The notes: generated by a model from the letters alone, not told the origin. Shown: positions 25,176 through 33,720, counted from the stretch's first letter. The stretch is DNA of 64,000 bases from DATLXU01 sp035575515 (GCA_035575515.1 DATLXU010000077.1:61856-125855); one strand, 5' to 3'. Translations and numbers: made by a program.

Positions 25176-25985
25176 TCAACCATCAAATCTCGACACGGGA
25201 AAAGCAGGCGCAAGCGCGGGCAATCTTTCGGCCTTGTTATAGACAACTTGGTCAAGAAACAATCCCGAAGGCGGAGCGGTGTGAGCCGCAACTTGAAACA
25301 GTTTCGATTTGCCGCTTAAAGCTCTTCCATTGATTAAGCTATCGAATTCTTCAATGCTGAGCGAGCCGCGCCCAACCTCTACTAGAGCGCCGACAATTCG
25401 TCTCACCATCTTCCACAGGAAATGCGATGCTCCAATCCGAAACAGGATTAAATCACCCTCAACCGCCATTTCTGCATGATTGACGACGACTATAGTTGAA
25501 CGCTCGTCGCCGCGCCTTTCGGAGAATTCTTTGAAATCGTGGCGGCCCTTTATTAACTGGCTTGCACGGTTCATTGAATCAAAATCCAAAAGGTCTTTGA
25601 CCCACCAGACGAATCGCTTTGCGAAGGCCGTGCGCCGCGTGGAAATTTGATAGAGATAATACCGGGCAATAGCATCGCGTCGCGGGTCGAATCGTTCGCG
25701 CGCTTCTTCGACCTTTAGCACATTAATGTCAGCGGGCAAGCGATCATTGAGCGCGCGAAGAAGTTCGCCCGGTTTTGCCCGGCCCGCGCCGCGTAATCGC
25801 CCGACCTGCGCGAGCGCATGCACTCCAGCATCTGTGCGGCCTGCGCCAAGCAACTCAACTCGTGTTGATAACGCTGCTTCAGCCGCAACTCGGATCTCGC
25901 CCGCAACCGAGCGCGCATTCTTTTGCTCCTGCCACCCGCTATAACGTGTCCCTTCGTACTCAATGGTCAACTTCCACGTATTCAT
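25176..25985 (-). CDS. truA: tRNA pseudouridine(38-40) synthase TruA
   Basis: A 269-residue enzyme converting uridines 38-40 of many tRNA anticodon arms to pseudouridine. The N-terminus has KLTIEYEGTRYSGWQEQ. The catalytic Asp52 lies in LLGAGRTDAGVHALAQ, the family active-site motif. FDPRRDAIARYYLYQI and the late SHFLWKMVRRIVGALVEVGRG segment complete the fold. It faces DedA tail-to-tail and lies divergent to the Lrp regulator. Confidence 0.96.
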   Translation of the reverse strand: MNTWKLTIEYEGTRYSGWQEQKNARSVAGEIRVAAEAALSTRVELLGAGRTDAGVHALAQVGRLRGAGRAKPGELLRALNDRLPADINVLKVEEARERFDPRRDAIARYYLYQISTRRTAFAKRFVWWVKDLLDFDSMNRASQLIKGRHDFKEFSERRGDERSTIVVVNHAEMAVEGDLILFRIGASHFLWKMVRRIVGALVEVGRGSLSIEEFDSLINGRALSGKSKLFQVAAHTAPPSGLFLDQVVYNKAERLPALAPAFPVSRFDG

Positions 25986-26248
25986 AAGCTCACTCTAAAG
26001 TACAACTGTCTCGCGCTTGAGCTTGCTCGAGAAGTTCGACTATATCAACCATCGCAATGTTGATTCAAACTTCATTCTTATGAATCTCTTTGTGACCTGA
26101 TGCACACGAACCTGTGCGCGCAGTCACAGATTTATCAACGCAGAGGCTGGATAATTCTTGCGGGGTGCTGTGAATCTTTGAGCTGCGGGGCTTCTTGACT
26201 TGTTACATTTAGGAAAGCGATTCCGTTTGAGCAAAAAACGATATGATA

Positions 26249-26277
26249 TTGACAGGGAAGCATAATGTAAATATTAT
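26249..26277 (+). promoter_or_regulatory. Consensus promoter of the Lrp/AsnC gene
   Basis: TTGACA (26249-26254), exactly 17 bases, then TATTAT (26272-26277). This is the best-matching sigma-70 promoter in the window. Transcription should start near 26284, 38 bases before the Lrp start codon. Confidence 0.8.
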
Positions 26278-26296
26278 AGGCAATGTAACGCCTATA
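26275..26296. promoter_or_regulatory. Perfect palindrome over the Lrp promoter, likely operator
   Basis: TATAGGC (26275-26281), eight bases, GCCTATA (26290-26296) form a perfect seven-base inverted repeat that overlaps the -10 box and the expected start of transcription. AATGTAA also occurs twice, 18 bases apart, at 26264-26270 and 26282-26288. The position fits autorepression by the encoded Lrp-type regulator. Confidence 0.6.
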
Positions 26297-26321
26297 CTTT
26301 AAAATTATTGGCAAGATACGA

Positions 26322-26816
26322 ATGCAAGATATAGATTATAAGATTCTCGATCTGCTGCAGCAAAACGCCCGGGCCACCCAATCGGAGCTTGCGGCAGCCG
26401 TAGGCTTGTCGCAGCCCGCTGTAGCTGAGCGAATCAGAAAGCTCGAGAAGGAAGGGCTTATCACAGGCTACTTCGCGCGCGTCAACGCTCGAAAACTTGG
26501 CAAAGACATCACTGCATTTATCGGAGTCGGCATCGAGCATCCCAAATTCAACGCAGGGTTCGCCAGCAAGATTCTAGCTCTGCCCGACGTTTTGGAGTGC
26601 CACCACGTCACCGGGCAGGATTCCTACCTGCTGAAAGTAGTCACAGAAAATACCGAGTCGCTTGACCGTCTGATCTCTGAGCGCATTCGCACTATTCCCG
26701 GAGTCACCCGCACTCTCACGGCAATCGTAATGTCTACGGTCAAGGAATCATCCCATATACAGCCTTTTGTTGAAGAGGACCGTCCTGTGAAAAAGCGCAA
26801 GCGACGTTCATCTTAA
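26322..26816 (+). CDS. Lrp/AsnC-family transcriptional regulator
   Basis: A 164-residue protein. Residues 1-60 are the helix-turn-helix (DYKILDLLQQNARATQSELAAAVGLSQPAVAERIRKLEKEGLI). Residues 65-145 are the RAM effector domain with the beta-alpha-beta pattern (ITAFIGVGIEHPKFNAGF, VLECHHVTGQDSYLLKVV). A basic tail (VKKRKRRSS) follows. Lrp-type proteins form octamers that sense amino acids and often repress their own gene; the palindrome over its promoter supports this. The next genes, an aminotransferase and a PhzF enzyme, are likely targets in the same transcript. Confidence 0.93.
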   Translation: MQDIDYKILDLLQQNARATQSELAAAVGLSQPAVAERIRKLEKEGLITGYFARVNARKLGKDITAFIGVGIEHPKFNAGFASKILALPDVLECHHVTGQDSYLLKVVTENTESLDRLISERIRTIPGVTRTLTAIVMSTVKESSHIQPFVEEDRPVKKRKRRSS

Positions 26817-26882
26817 CAGGTCTTTGATTAGATGCTGGGGAGCAATTATGGATTGAGCACACCGAGAGGAGCCCACGAAAGG

Positions 26883-28133
26883 ATGAGCAAACCTATGACA
26901 GTTCAAAAGCAAAGCCCGCTTGCTTCTGCGTTAACCGCGCCGGGGCCTGACCCGGCATACCGATTCGCAAATCGCATGGCTCGAATGCCTGTATCAGCGA
27001 TACGCGAAATACTGAAGGTCACCGAGCACCCTGAAATCATCTCATTCGCGGGCGGAATGCCTGCGCCTGAGTTGTTTCCGGTGGAAGCTCTGGCCAAAGC
27101 TCACGCCGCCGTCTTTGCAGATGAGGGCGCAGCCGCGATGCAGTACAGCACGACCGAAGGCTACAGGCCGCTCAGAGAATGGATAGCGCGCAGGCTGCGT
27201 GCGCGAGGTATTTCTGCGACCGCCGACACGACGATAATAACGAGCGGCTCTCAGCAGGGAATTGACCTCACGGCAAAAGTATTCATCAATCGCGGCGATG
27301 CAGTAGTCGTTGAAAATCCGTCTTATCTCGCAGCGATTCAAGCATTCAACGGATACGAAGCCAGCTTCATTCCTATTGAAAGCGATGACGACGGAATGCG
27401 CGTGGAGCAATTGGAGCAAGCGTTAAAGAGCGCGAATCCGAAATTGATTTACATCGTATCGGATTTTCATAATCCGAAGGGGACTACTCTTTCGCGAGAG
27501 CGCCGTGAGCGTCTTATTGAGCTTGCCACGCGCTACCGCGTTCCGATTCTCGAAGACGACCCTTACTTCGAGTTGCGCTACATGGGCGAAAAGCCCACAC
27601 CGCTTGCCGGGATGGATCGCGCGGGGCTGGTGATTTACCTGAGCACGTTTTCAAAGACCATCAGCCCCGGAATGCGAATCGGATGGCTTGCCGCTTCGCC
27701 TGAGATAATTCAAATGCTCGTCATAGCCAAGCAGGCCGCTGACCTTCATACGAGCACGATTGAGCAGCGCGCTGCCTCTCGATTGCTTGAGTCGTTCGAT
27801 TATGACGGGCACATCGCGCGATTGTGCGAAGTTTATCGCAAGCGATGCCTCGCGATGCGCAACTCGATTGAGAACTATTTTCCAGAGGGAGTGAGATGGA
27901 CGCGGCCCGAAGGCGGGCTGTTTCTCTGGGTCGAGTTGCCCGAAGAGATCAGCGGCGAAGAACTGTTTGAGGACGCGCTCAAAGAGAAAGTCGCTTTCGT
28001 GCCCGGCACATCTTTCTTCGCAAACGAACCGCGATTGAATTTTATTCGTTTGAACTTTTCAAACCAACCGCCTGACAAAATCGAAGAGGGAATCAGGCGC
28101 ATTGCAAAGGTCTTGAATCGGAGGCTGAGATGA
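26883..28133 (+). CDS. PLP-dependent aminotransferase (class I/II, LysN/2-aminoadipate type)
   Basis: A 416-residue fold-type I transaminase. The start chosen is the ATG at 26883, 11 bases after GAGGAG; an in-frame ATG at 26832 would add 17 residues. It lacks the GntR domain of MocR proteins. Conserved parts are ISFAGGMPAPELFP, the GSQQGIDLTAKVF cofactor-phosphate loop, VSDFHNPKGTT with the Asn-Pro-x-Gly ring contact, the Schiff-base Lys in STFSKTISPGMRIGW, and FVPGTSFF. Close families act on 2-aminoadipate, branched or aromatic amino acids, so the exact substrate is open. It follows the Lrp gene and overlaps phzF by four bases. Confidence 0.9.
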   Translation: MSKPMTVQKQSPLASALTAPGPDPAYRFANRMARMPVSAIREILKVTEHPEIISFAGGMPAPELFPVEALAKAHAAVFADEGAAAMQYSTTEGYRPLREWIARRLRARGISATADTTIITSGSQQGIDLTAKVFINRGDAVVVENPSYLAAIQAFNGYEASFIPIESDDDGMRVEQLEQALKSANPKLIYIVSDFHNPKGTTLSRERRERLIELATRYRVPILEDDPYFELRYMGEKPTPLAGMDRAGLVIYLSTFSKTISPGMRIGWLAASPEIIQMLVIAKQAADLHTSTIEQRAASRLLESFDYDGHIARLCEVYRKRCLAMRNSIENYFPEGVRWTRPEGGLFLWVELPEEISGEELFEDALKEKVAFVPGTSFFANEPRLNFIRLNFSNQPPDKIEEGIRRIAKVLNRRLR

Positions 28134-29047
28134 CTGGCAAGCAATTCATAATCGTAGATGTTTTCACCGAAAAGCGATTCGCTGGAAACCAGCTTGCCGT
28201 TTTCACAGACGCGCGGGGACTTGACGCTGAAACCATGCAGGAGATCGCTCGCGAGATGCACTTTTCGGAGACTACGTTTCTATTTCCGCCTGAGCGGGGC
28301 GGAGATTTCCGGATGAGAATATTTACGCCCGAATACGAATTGCCGTTCGCAGGCCATCCGACTGTCGGCACAGCTTATGTCATCGTTTCGGAGCAAATGA
28401 AAGAGTTGAGCGGGCCGATCACACCTGTCACGCTCGAAACGGGCATCGGCCCGATCAACGTAGAGGTGAAAACCGAAGCGGGTCGCGCGGGCCACACCAC
28501 GATGAATCAACCGCTGCCGATAGTCAAAGGCCAATTCAACGACATTGACCGGCTGGCTGCGGCGCTCTCGATTGAGCCGACGGAGATCAAGCAGACGGGC
28601 CTCCCTGTCGAAGCGATTTACAATGGCATCACGGTAACGATAGTGCCTGTCACGTCGCGCGCGGCGGTTGAACGCATCAAAGTTGATGTTCGCACGCTCG
28701 AAGAGATCAGCCGAAAAATGAACGCCGAGACGGTCCTCGTGTTCACGCGCGAAACGCTTATGTCGACAAGCGCGGCTCACTGTCGCGTTTTCGCGCCTGC
28801 TGCCGGAGTCATCGAAGATGCCGCAACGGGTTCGGCGAATGGGCCGCTTGGATATTACCTCGTTCGGCATGGCGTTGTGAAACGAGAACCAGTGACGAAG
28901 ATCATAAGCGAGCAGGGGTTCGAGATGAAGCGACCGAGTTTGTTGCACATTGAAGTTGACGTTGATCCGCAAACTGATGAGGTCGCGGCTGTGCGCGTTG
29001 GCGGCAGCGTTGTGATTGCAGGGCGCGGCGAAATCTTCCTTGATTGA
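28130..29047 (+). CDS. PhzF-family isomerase
   Basis: A 305-residue protein of the PhzF / diaminopimelate-epimerase fold. It begins with FIIVDVFTEKRFAGNQLAVF, the family N-terminus, followed by MQEIAREMHFSETTFLF with the catalytic Glu (about residue 46). RIFTPEYELPFAGHPTVGTAYV and the late VIEDAATGSANGPLGYYLV are also standard. Apart from PhzF of phenazine synthesis, most members have unknown substrates, and no phenazine genes are present here. The ATGA overlap with the aminotransferase suggests coupled translation and a shared pathway, probably on an amino-acid-derived metabolite. Confidence 0.92.
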   Translation: MTGKQFIIVDVFTEKRFAGNQLAVFTDARGLDAETMQEIAREMHFSETTFLFPPERGGDFRMRIFTPEYELPFAGHPTVGTAYVIVSEQMKELSGPITPVTLETGIGPINVEVKTEAGRAGHTTMNQPLPIVKGQFNDIDRLAAALSIEPTEIKQTGLPVEAIYNGITVTIVPVTSRAAVERIKVDVRTLEEISRKMNAETVLVFTRETLMSTSAAHCRVFAPAAGVIEDAATGSANGPLGYYLVRHGVVKREPVTKIISEQGFEMKRPSLLHIEVDVDPQTDEVAAVRVGGSVVIAGRGEIFLD

Positions 29048-29051
29048 TTAA

Positions 29052-29080
29052 TCTTCAGACTTGGGAAGACGCTTTTTTTT
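29052..29080 (+). terminator. Weak terminator after phzF
   Basis: A five-base stem, TCTTC (29052-29056) with GAAGA (29065-29069), is followed closely by eight T residues. The stem is short, so this is tentative. Confidence 0.4.
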
Positions 29081-29120
29081 CCTTTGCGCTGTCGTGTGAT
29101 GCCGGATGGAGGGATAAAAG

Positions 29121-29630
29121 ATGGATGTGAGCGATCTTCAACTTCTCTATGATTACAACTACTGGGCGAATGGGAAGTTGCTGAAGGTGATTGAGACCCT
29201 GACGCCTGAAGAACTCAATCGAGACGTCTGCGGCGCTTACGGTTCAATCAGAAAGACTCTGGTTCACATGCTGAGCGCCGAGTGGGGCTGGTTAGCTCGC
29301 GCAGGCGGGCCAGAGCGCGGGCCGAAGTTGAAGCCGGAAGATTTCCCAACGCTTGATTCGATCAAAGAGACCTGGAGCAAAGTTGAACGGTGGATGAGGG
29401 ATTTTATTTCCACGAAGGCTAGTGATGATCTGCGCCGAGCCGTCACCTTTCACAACGAGAAAGGTGAGCCGCGCACATTGTCTCTTCAAGAGATGCTGCA
29501 GCACGCCGCGAATCATAACGTTCATCATCGCGGCCAGGTCTCTATGATACTTCGAATGATGGGGCACGCGCCGGGCAATGTAGATTTGCTCTTTTACTTC
29601 GCAGAGAAGTACGGGAAGCCCGTGTGGTAA
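29121..29630 (+). CDS. DinB-family metal-dependent thiol transferase-like protein
   Basis: A 169-residue four-helix bundle protein, with GGAGGG before the ATG. The three metal-binding histidines expected for DinB/YfiT proteins are visible: one in KTLVHMLSAEWGW (about 50) and two in HAANHNVHHRGQVSMILRMMG (about 131-137). The family includes bacillithiol and mycothiol S-transferases that detoxify electrophiles and antibiotics; many members are uncharacterised. A YtxJ bacilliredoxin gene elsewhere in the window (63238-63591) makes bacillithiol a reasonable co-substrate, but this is inference. Confidence 0.88.
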   Translation: MDVSDLQLLYDYNYWANGKLLKVIETLTPEELNRDVCGAYGSIRKTLVHMLSAEWGWLARAGGPERGPKLKPEDFPTLDSIKETWSKVERWMRDFISTKASDDLRRAVTFHNEKGEPRTLSLQEMLQHAANHNVHHRGQVSMILRMMGHAPGNVDLLFYFAEKYGKPVW

Positions 29631-29669
29631 AGCAATGCTCGTGGGAACAAATTTATCGGAGTTGAGAAA

Positions 29670-30551
29670 ATGGCAGACAACCTTATTCGTTTGAAGACTG
29701 GACTGGCGGAGATGCTCAAGGGCGGAGTCATTATGGACGTGACGAACGCCGAGCAGGCGCAGATTGCGCAGCAAGCGGGCGCTGTCGCGGTGATGGCTCT
29801 TGAAAGAGTGCCCGCCGATATTCGCGCCGAAGGAGGCGTCGCTCGCATGGCTTCGCCAAAAAAGATTCGAGAGATAATGCAAGCGGTCACCATCCCAGTG
29901 ATGGCGAAGGTTCGGATTGGCCATTTCGTCGAAGCGCAGGCGCTCGAAGCGCTCGGCGTTGATTTCGTTGACGAAAGCGAAGTGCTCACGCCAGCCGACG
30001 AAGAGAATCACATTGACAAGCATCAATTCAAAGTTCCCTTCGTGTGCGGGGCGCGCGACCTCGGCGAAGCTCTGCGCCGGATTGGCGAAGGCGCGGCGAT
30101 GATTCGCACGAAAGGCGAAGCCGGGTCGGGCAACATCGTTGAAGCTGTGCGCCACCTTCGGCAGATCACGCGCGACATAAAGCGGCTGACGATTCTTGGC
30201 GAAGAAGAGTTGATGGCGGAAGCGAAACGGCTCGGCGCGCCTTACGAGATAGTGCGAATGGTTGCGCGCGATGGCCGCTTGCCCGTTCCGAACTTCGCTG
30301 CTGGCGGCATAGCAACGCCAGCCGATGCCGCGCTTTGCATGCAATTGGGCGCGGAGTCCGTCTTTGTCGGCTCAGGCATCTTCAAATCTTCCGATCCCGC
30401 GACTCGCGCCCGCGCAATAGTCAAAGCGACGACGCACTTCAACGACGCGAAAGCGATACTCGAAGCGAGCGAAGAGCTTGGCGAAGCGATGCGTGGGCTT
30501 GATGTTGCGAAGATGGCCGAGGGCGAATTGCTTCAAACGCGCGGCTGGTGA
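29670..30551 (+). CDS. pdxS: Pyridoxal 5'-phosphate synthase lyase subunit PdxS
   Basis: A 293-residue (beta/alpha)8 enzyme that builds PLP from ribose 5-phosphate, glyceraldehyde 3-phosphate and ammonia supplied by PdxT. Key residues are present: Asp23 in GGVIMDVTNAEQA, the Schiff-base Lys80 in PVMAKVRIGHF, and the second Lys in MIRTKGEAGSGN. FAAGGIATPADAALCMQLGAE and the GSGIFKSSDP phosphate site complete the family pattern. GGAG precedes the ATG. A GNAT gene separates it from pdxT, which is less common than direct adjacency. Confidence 0.97.
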   Translation: MADNLIRLKTGLAEMLKGGVIMDVTNAEQAQIAQQAGAVAVMALERVPADIRAEGGVARMASPKKIREIMQAVTIPVMAKVRIGHFVEAQALEALGVDFVDESEVLTPADEENHIDKHQFKVPFVCGARDLGEALRRIGEGAAMIRTKGEAGSGNIVEAVRHLRQITRDIKRLTILGEEELMAEAKRLGAPYEIVRMVARDGRLPVPNFAAGGIATPADAALCMQLGAESVFVGSGIFKSSDPATRARAIVKATTHFNDAKAILEASEELGEAMRGLDVAKMAEGELLQTRGW

Positions 30552-30687
30552 GCCAATTGTGGATAGCAGGTTTTGAATTGCAGATTTCATGTCTGCATCT
30601 TTCTGTGTCTGCTGCGGTCCTGCGTGAGCTTGCAGACTGATTTCACGTAGAGCCGTCTCAGTCAAACTATCAACCCAAATCGAAACC

Positions 30688-31155
30688 ATGAGTTCAAATG
30701 AGATCATCATAAGACGCGCTGTTGACGGCGACCTCGAAGCTGCGCACAAGCTTCTGGCTGAGCTCGGCTATCCGAATCTTGACCGTGATGAGTTTGCGAC
30801 GACTTTCAATGCGGTGCTTCATCACAACGAGATGGTTTTGCTCGTTGCAGTAGAACCTAGCGGGCGCGTCGTCGGTCTTACGTCAATATCGCACAGGCCG
30901 CAACTGAGGCTTGCAGGAACTTTCGTGACGATTGACGAGTTCGTCGTGTCGAGTGAAGCGCGGGGATTAGGCGTTGGCCGCAAGATGCTTGAGGAAGCGA
31001 AACGAGTTGCTGAAAGTTTGAACGCTCGGCGGCTGGAGCTTGAACAAAATCGCGCGCGTGAGAGTTACAAGAGGGGCTTTTACTTTAAGAATGGTTTCGT
31101 CGAAGCCGACTCTGCGGTGCTGAGGCTGAAAGAAGATTCAGCGGGAAAAAAATGA
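30688..31155 (+). CDS. GNAT-family N-acetyltransferase
   Basis: A 155-residue acetyltransferase. The N-terminal IIIRRAVDGDLEAAHKLLAELGYP, the central strand LRLAGTFVTIDEFVVSSEARGLGVGRKMLEEA with the acetyl-CoA pyrophosphate loop (RGLGVG), and the 'RRLELEQNRARESYKRGFYFKNGF' end are the canonical GNAT motifs. The acceptor is not predictable. It lies between pdxS and pdxT and overlaps pdxT by ATGA, so it is translated with the vitamin B6 genes. No clear ribosome binding site precedes its ATG. Confidence 0.88.
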   Translation: MSSNEIIIRRAVDGDLEAAHKLLAELGYPNLDRDEFATTFNAVLHHNEMVLLVAVEPSGRVVGLTSISHRPQLRLAGTFVTIDEFVVSSEARGLGVGRKMLEEAKRVAESLNARRLELEQNRARESYKRGFYFKNGFVEADSAVLRLKEDSAGKK

Positions 31156-31787
31156 TGAGAATCGGTGTGCTTGCGATTCAAGGTGATTTTGCGGCTCACG
31201 CTCGCGCGCTCGCTCGCATCGGCGTTGATGCGATTGAAGTGCGTCGCGCAGCAGAGCTTCGCCAGGTTAACGGATTAATCATTCCCGGCGGCGAGAGCAC
31301 AACAATGCTGAAGTTCATTACAGATGAAAATCTCGCCACGCCAATCATGGGTTTTGCAAAAGCGGGTAATCCGGTTTTCGGCACGTGCGCGGGAGCGATA
31401 TTGCTGGCGCGCGAAGTGATTAATCCGTCGCAGCCCTCGCTCGGATTGATTGACATCACCATCGAGCGCAATGCTTATGGGCGGCAGGTTGATAGCTTCA
31501 TCAGCGAAGTTGAAACGAATCTCAAAGGCGGGCCGATGGAAGCCGTCTTCATTCGCGCGCCGCGAATTCGCCGCACAGGCAACGGGGTTTCTGTGCTTGC
31601 GTCTATTTATGATGAACCCGTCTTTGTGCGCGAGGGCAATATACTGGCAGCGACTTTTCATCCTGAGCTAACAACCGACGAGCGAGCGCATCGCCTTTTC
31701 GCTGAAATAGTCTCCATGATGAAGTATGATGCAGTAGGCGAAACACAGAGCCATCTTAATGCACAGCCTTCAAGTCTTGGTGTATAG
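31152..31787 (+). CDS. pdxT: Pyridoxal 5'-phosphate synthase glutaminase subunit PdxT
   Basis: A 211-residue class I glutaminase that passes ammonia to PdxS. The N-terminus RIGVLAIQGDFAAHA and the GLIIPGGESTTMLKF motif are diagnostic. The nucleophile is Cys79 in FGTCAGAILLA and the His170/Glu172 pair is in AATFHPELTTDER, so the triad is complete. The start overlaps the stop of the GNAT gene (ATGA). A short non-conserved tail of about 15 residues follows the domain. Confidence 0.95.
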   Translation: MMRIGVLAIQGDFAAHARALARIGVDAIEVRRAAELRQVNGLIIPGGESTTMLKFITDENLATPIMGFAKAGNPVFGTCAGAILLAREVINPSQPSLGLIDITIERNAYGRQVDSFISEVETNLKGGPMEAVFIRAPRIRRTGNGVSVLASIYDEPVFVREGNILAATFHPELTTDERAHRLFAEIVSMMKYDAVGETQSHLNAQPSSLGV

Positions 31788-31859
31788 TTTCGCTTGCGCC
31801 GCTACGTCTGTCCGGCGGCGTTTGCGCGAATACGATATTACTTTTTCAGAGGGACTTCA

Positions 31860-32219
31860 ATGAAGCTGTACAACTGGCGCGAGATAGAAGAAGAACAGAT
31901 TACCGATCATCTCACGCGGCGATACATTTCAAGCGAGCGAGTCACGCTCGCCCGGTTCTTTTTGAAAAAGGGCTGCGCGGTTGCCGCTCACAGCCACGAG
32001 AATGAGCAGTTATCCACGATTATTTCGGGTGCGATCAAGTTCGTCATCGAAGGCAAAGAGATAGTAGTGCGCGCGGGCGAAACGCTCGTTATCCCACCGT
32101 TCACGCCACATAGCGCCGAAGCGATTGAAGATACAGACGCGCTCGACGTATTCTCGCCCGCGCGCAGCGATTGGGTCGAGGGCCGCGACGATTACCTGCG
32201 CGGCAAACCTGCCGAGTGA
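31860..32219 (+). CDS. Cupin-domain protein
   Basis: A 119-residue single-domain cupin, starting at the ATG at 31860 after GAGGGA. Cupin motif 1 is LKKGCAVAAHSHENEQLSTIISGAIKFVIEG, with two metal-binding His and a Glu. Motif 2 is GETLVIPPFTPHSAEAIEDT, with the third His. The early 'ITDHLTRRYISSERVTLARF' strand pair is typical of small cupins related to quercetinase-like or sugar-binding proteins. Whether it is an enzyme or a binding protein cannot be said. Confidence 0.88.
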   Translation: MKLYNWREIEEEQITDHLTRRYISSERVTLARFFLKKGCAVAAHSHENEQLSTIISGAIKFVIEGKEIVVRAGETLVIPPFTPHSAEAIEDTDALDVFSPARSDWVEGRDDYLRGKPAE

Positions 32220-32330
32220 TTCAAAAGGCATGCGCGAATCAACGCCGATGACAGTTTGTAATTCCTTCGGCATACCATTCATTCGTCTGCGTTCGCGGCA
32301 ATTGGTGGATAATTTATTTTCGGAGGCGCG

Positions 32331-33122
32331 ATGGATTTAGGGTTGAAGGGAAGGGCAGCGATAGTCGCGGCGGCTTCGAGTGGACTTGGCCGCGCTACGG
32401 CGATGGAGCTTGCGCGCGAGGGCGCGAACGTCGCAATCAACGCGCGCGACGAGACCGAATTAATGCGCTCGGCTGACGAGATTCGAGAGGCTGCGGGCGT
32501 CGAAGCGCTTGCAGTCGCAGGCGACTTGACCGATGAAGCGAGCGTTCGCCGTCTAATAGCGGAAACGAAAACGAGATTTGGGCGCGTTGATATTCTCGTT
32601 GCGAATGCGGGTGGGCCGCCCGCCGGCTACTTCAAGGATTTCACGGCTGACGACTATCGCCAGGCTGTTGAATTAAACCTAATAAGCACGATAAACCTTT
32701 GCCGCGAAGCTGTGCCACATATGCGAGAGCGCGGATGGGGGCGCATCGTCGCAATCACATCAATCGCCGCCAAACAGCCTGTTGAAAATCTTATCCTCTC
32801 AAACACCGCTCGCGCGGGTGTGCTCGGATTTATGAAGAGCCTTTCGCAGCAAGTGGCTGCCGAGGGAATAACAGTCAATACGGTCTGTCCTGGCTATCAT
32901 ATGACCGAGCGGTTGAGAAAGCTCGGCGAATTGATGGCGCAAAACGAAGGCGTGACCGTCGAAGAGATTTATGCGCGATGGGCCGCGATGACTCCGATGA
33001 AGCGCATAGGCCAGCCGCATGAGTTTGCAGCGCTTGTTGCTTTTTTATGCTCTGAGCGGGCAAGCTATTTGACGGGAACCGTTATTCAAATAGACGGCGG
33101 GGCTTACGGGGCATTATTCTGA
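32331..33122 (+). CDS. Short-chain dehydrogenase/reductase-like protein with atypical active site
   Basis: A 263-residue Rossmann-fold protein with GGAGG before its ATG. The cofactor loop is AAASSGLGRA (13-22) and NAG (92-94) is conserved. Catalytic Ser144 is kept, but the usual Tyr-x-x-x-Lys pair is replaced by Ser157 and Arg161 (SNTAR). It therefore belongs to the divergent 3-oxoacyl-reductase-like group that lacks the standard proton donor. The C-terminal GQPHEFAALVAFLCSERASYLTGTVIQIDGG is a normal SDR end. It may have an unusual chemistry or a binding role only. Confidence 0.9.
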   Translation: MDLGLKGRAAIVAAASSGLGRATAMELAREGANVAINARDETELMRSADEIREAAGVEALAVAGDLTDEASVRRLIAETKTRFGRVDILVANAGGPPAGYFKDFTADDYRQAVELNLISTINLCREAVPHMRERGWGRIVAITSIAAKQPVENLILSNTARAGVLGFMKSLSQQVAAEGITVNTVCPGYHMTERLRKLGELMAQNEGVTVEEIYARWAAMTPMKRIGQPHEFAALVAFLCSERASYLTGTVIQIDGGAYGALF

Positions 33123-33139
33123 GCCGCACGAATCGAACA

Positions 33140-33643
33140 ATGAGCGATCAATCAATCTCAAGCTCGGAGCCGGAAGCAAATTCATCTGACAGCCGAATTG
33201 TAATTCGCGAGTACAGGCCCGCCGATTTCGAGCGGCTCTACGAGATTGACCACGAAGCCTTCACCGAAGATATTGCCTATTCACACCTTGAGCTTCAATA
33301 CTACGTCCGCTCGCGCCGCTGTCGCACACTGGTTGCGGAAGACGCAGGAGAGATAACTGGTTTCGTCATCGGCTGCGCGGAGCCGCGAAAGCTTGGCCAC
33401 ATCATTACTATTGACGTGACGCCGCATCGCCAGCGGCAGCGCATTGGCAGCCGATTGCTCCGAGAAATAGAAGAGTGGCTATGGCAGCGCGGCGCTGAAG
33501 CAATTTATCTTGAGACGCCGGTTGATGACGCAGGCGCGTATGGGTTTTACGATAGACACGGCTACTTTGTGCTTGAGCGAATCGAAGGCTATTACAACGG
33601 CTCGCTCGATGCTTTTCTGATGATGAAGACGGCGCGGCGATGA
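33140..33643 (+). CDS. GNAT-family N-acetyltransferase (RimI-like)
   Basis: A 167-residue acetyltransferase. A Ser-rich N-terminus (1-20) leads into IVIREYRPADFERLYEIDHEAFTEDIAYSHLEL. The acetyl-CoA site is HIITIDVTPHRQRQRIGSRLLREIEEWL, and the end of the fold is AIYLETPVDDAGAYGFYDRHGYFVLERIEGYYNGSLDAFLMMK. The last part is close to RimI-type N-alpha-acetyltransferases, including the Tyr that acts in catalysis. The substrate is not certain. It follows the SDR gene by 17 bases. Confidence 0.87.
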   Translation: MSDQSISSSEPEANSSDSRIVIREYRPADFERLYEIDHEAFTEDIAYSHLELQYYVRSRRCRTLVAEDAGEITGFVIGCAEPRKLGHIITIDVTPHRQRQRIGSRLLREIEEWLWQRGAEAIYLETPVDDAGAYGFYDRHGYFVLERIEGYYNGSLDAFLMMKTARR

Positions 33644-33720
33644 TTCGACGGTGATCTTGTTTGAGCAAAACGGCGCATGTTATTTTGAATTTGCTTGTGA
33701 AGAAGTCTGGAGATCGTTGA

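Larger units (their letters stand above)
25986..26321. other. Intergenic region between truA and the Lrp gene
   Basis: This 336-base gap has no coding frame I can support. Its right third holds the Lrp promoter and operator described separately. The left part is AT-rich with no clear terminator. A CACACGAACCTGTGCG stretch near 26102-26117 is a weak imperfect palindrome without an assigned role. Confidence 0.6.

Noticed and set aside
28280..28972. 230-codon minus-strand frame inside phzF
   Set aside because: Shadow of phzF; no start signal or family.
29292..30344. 350-codon open frame on the minus strand across pdxS and the DinB gene
   Set aside because: It spans two real genes and the gap between them on the other strand; no known domain and no start signal.
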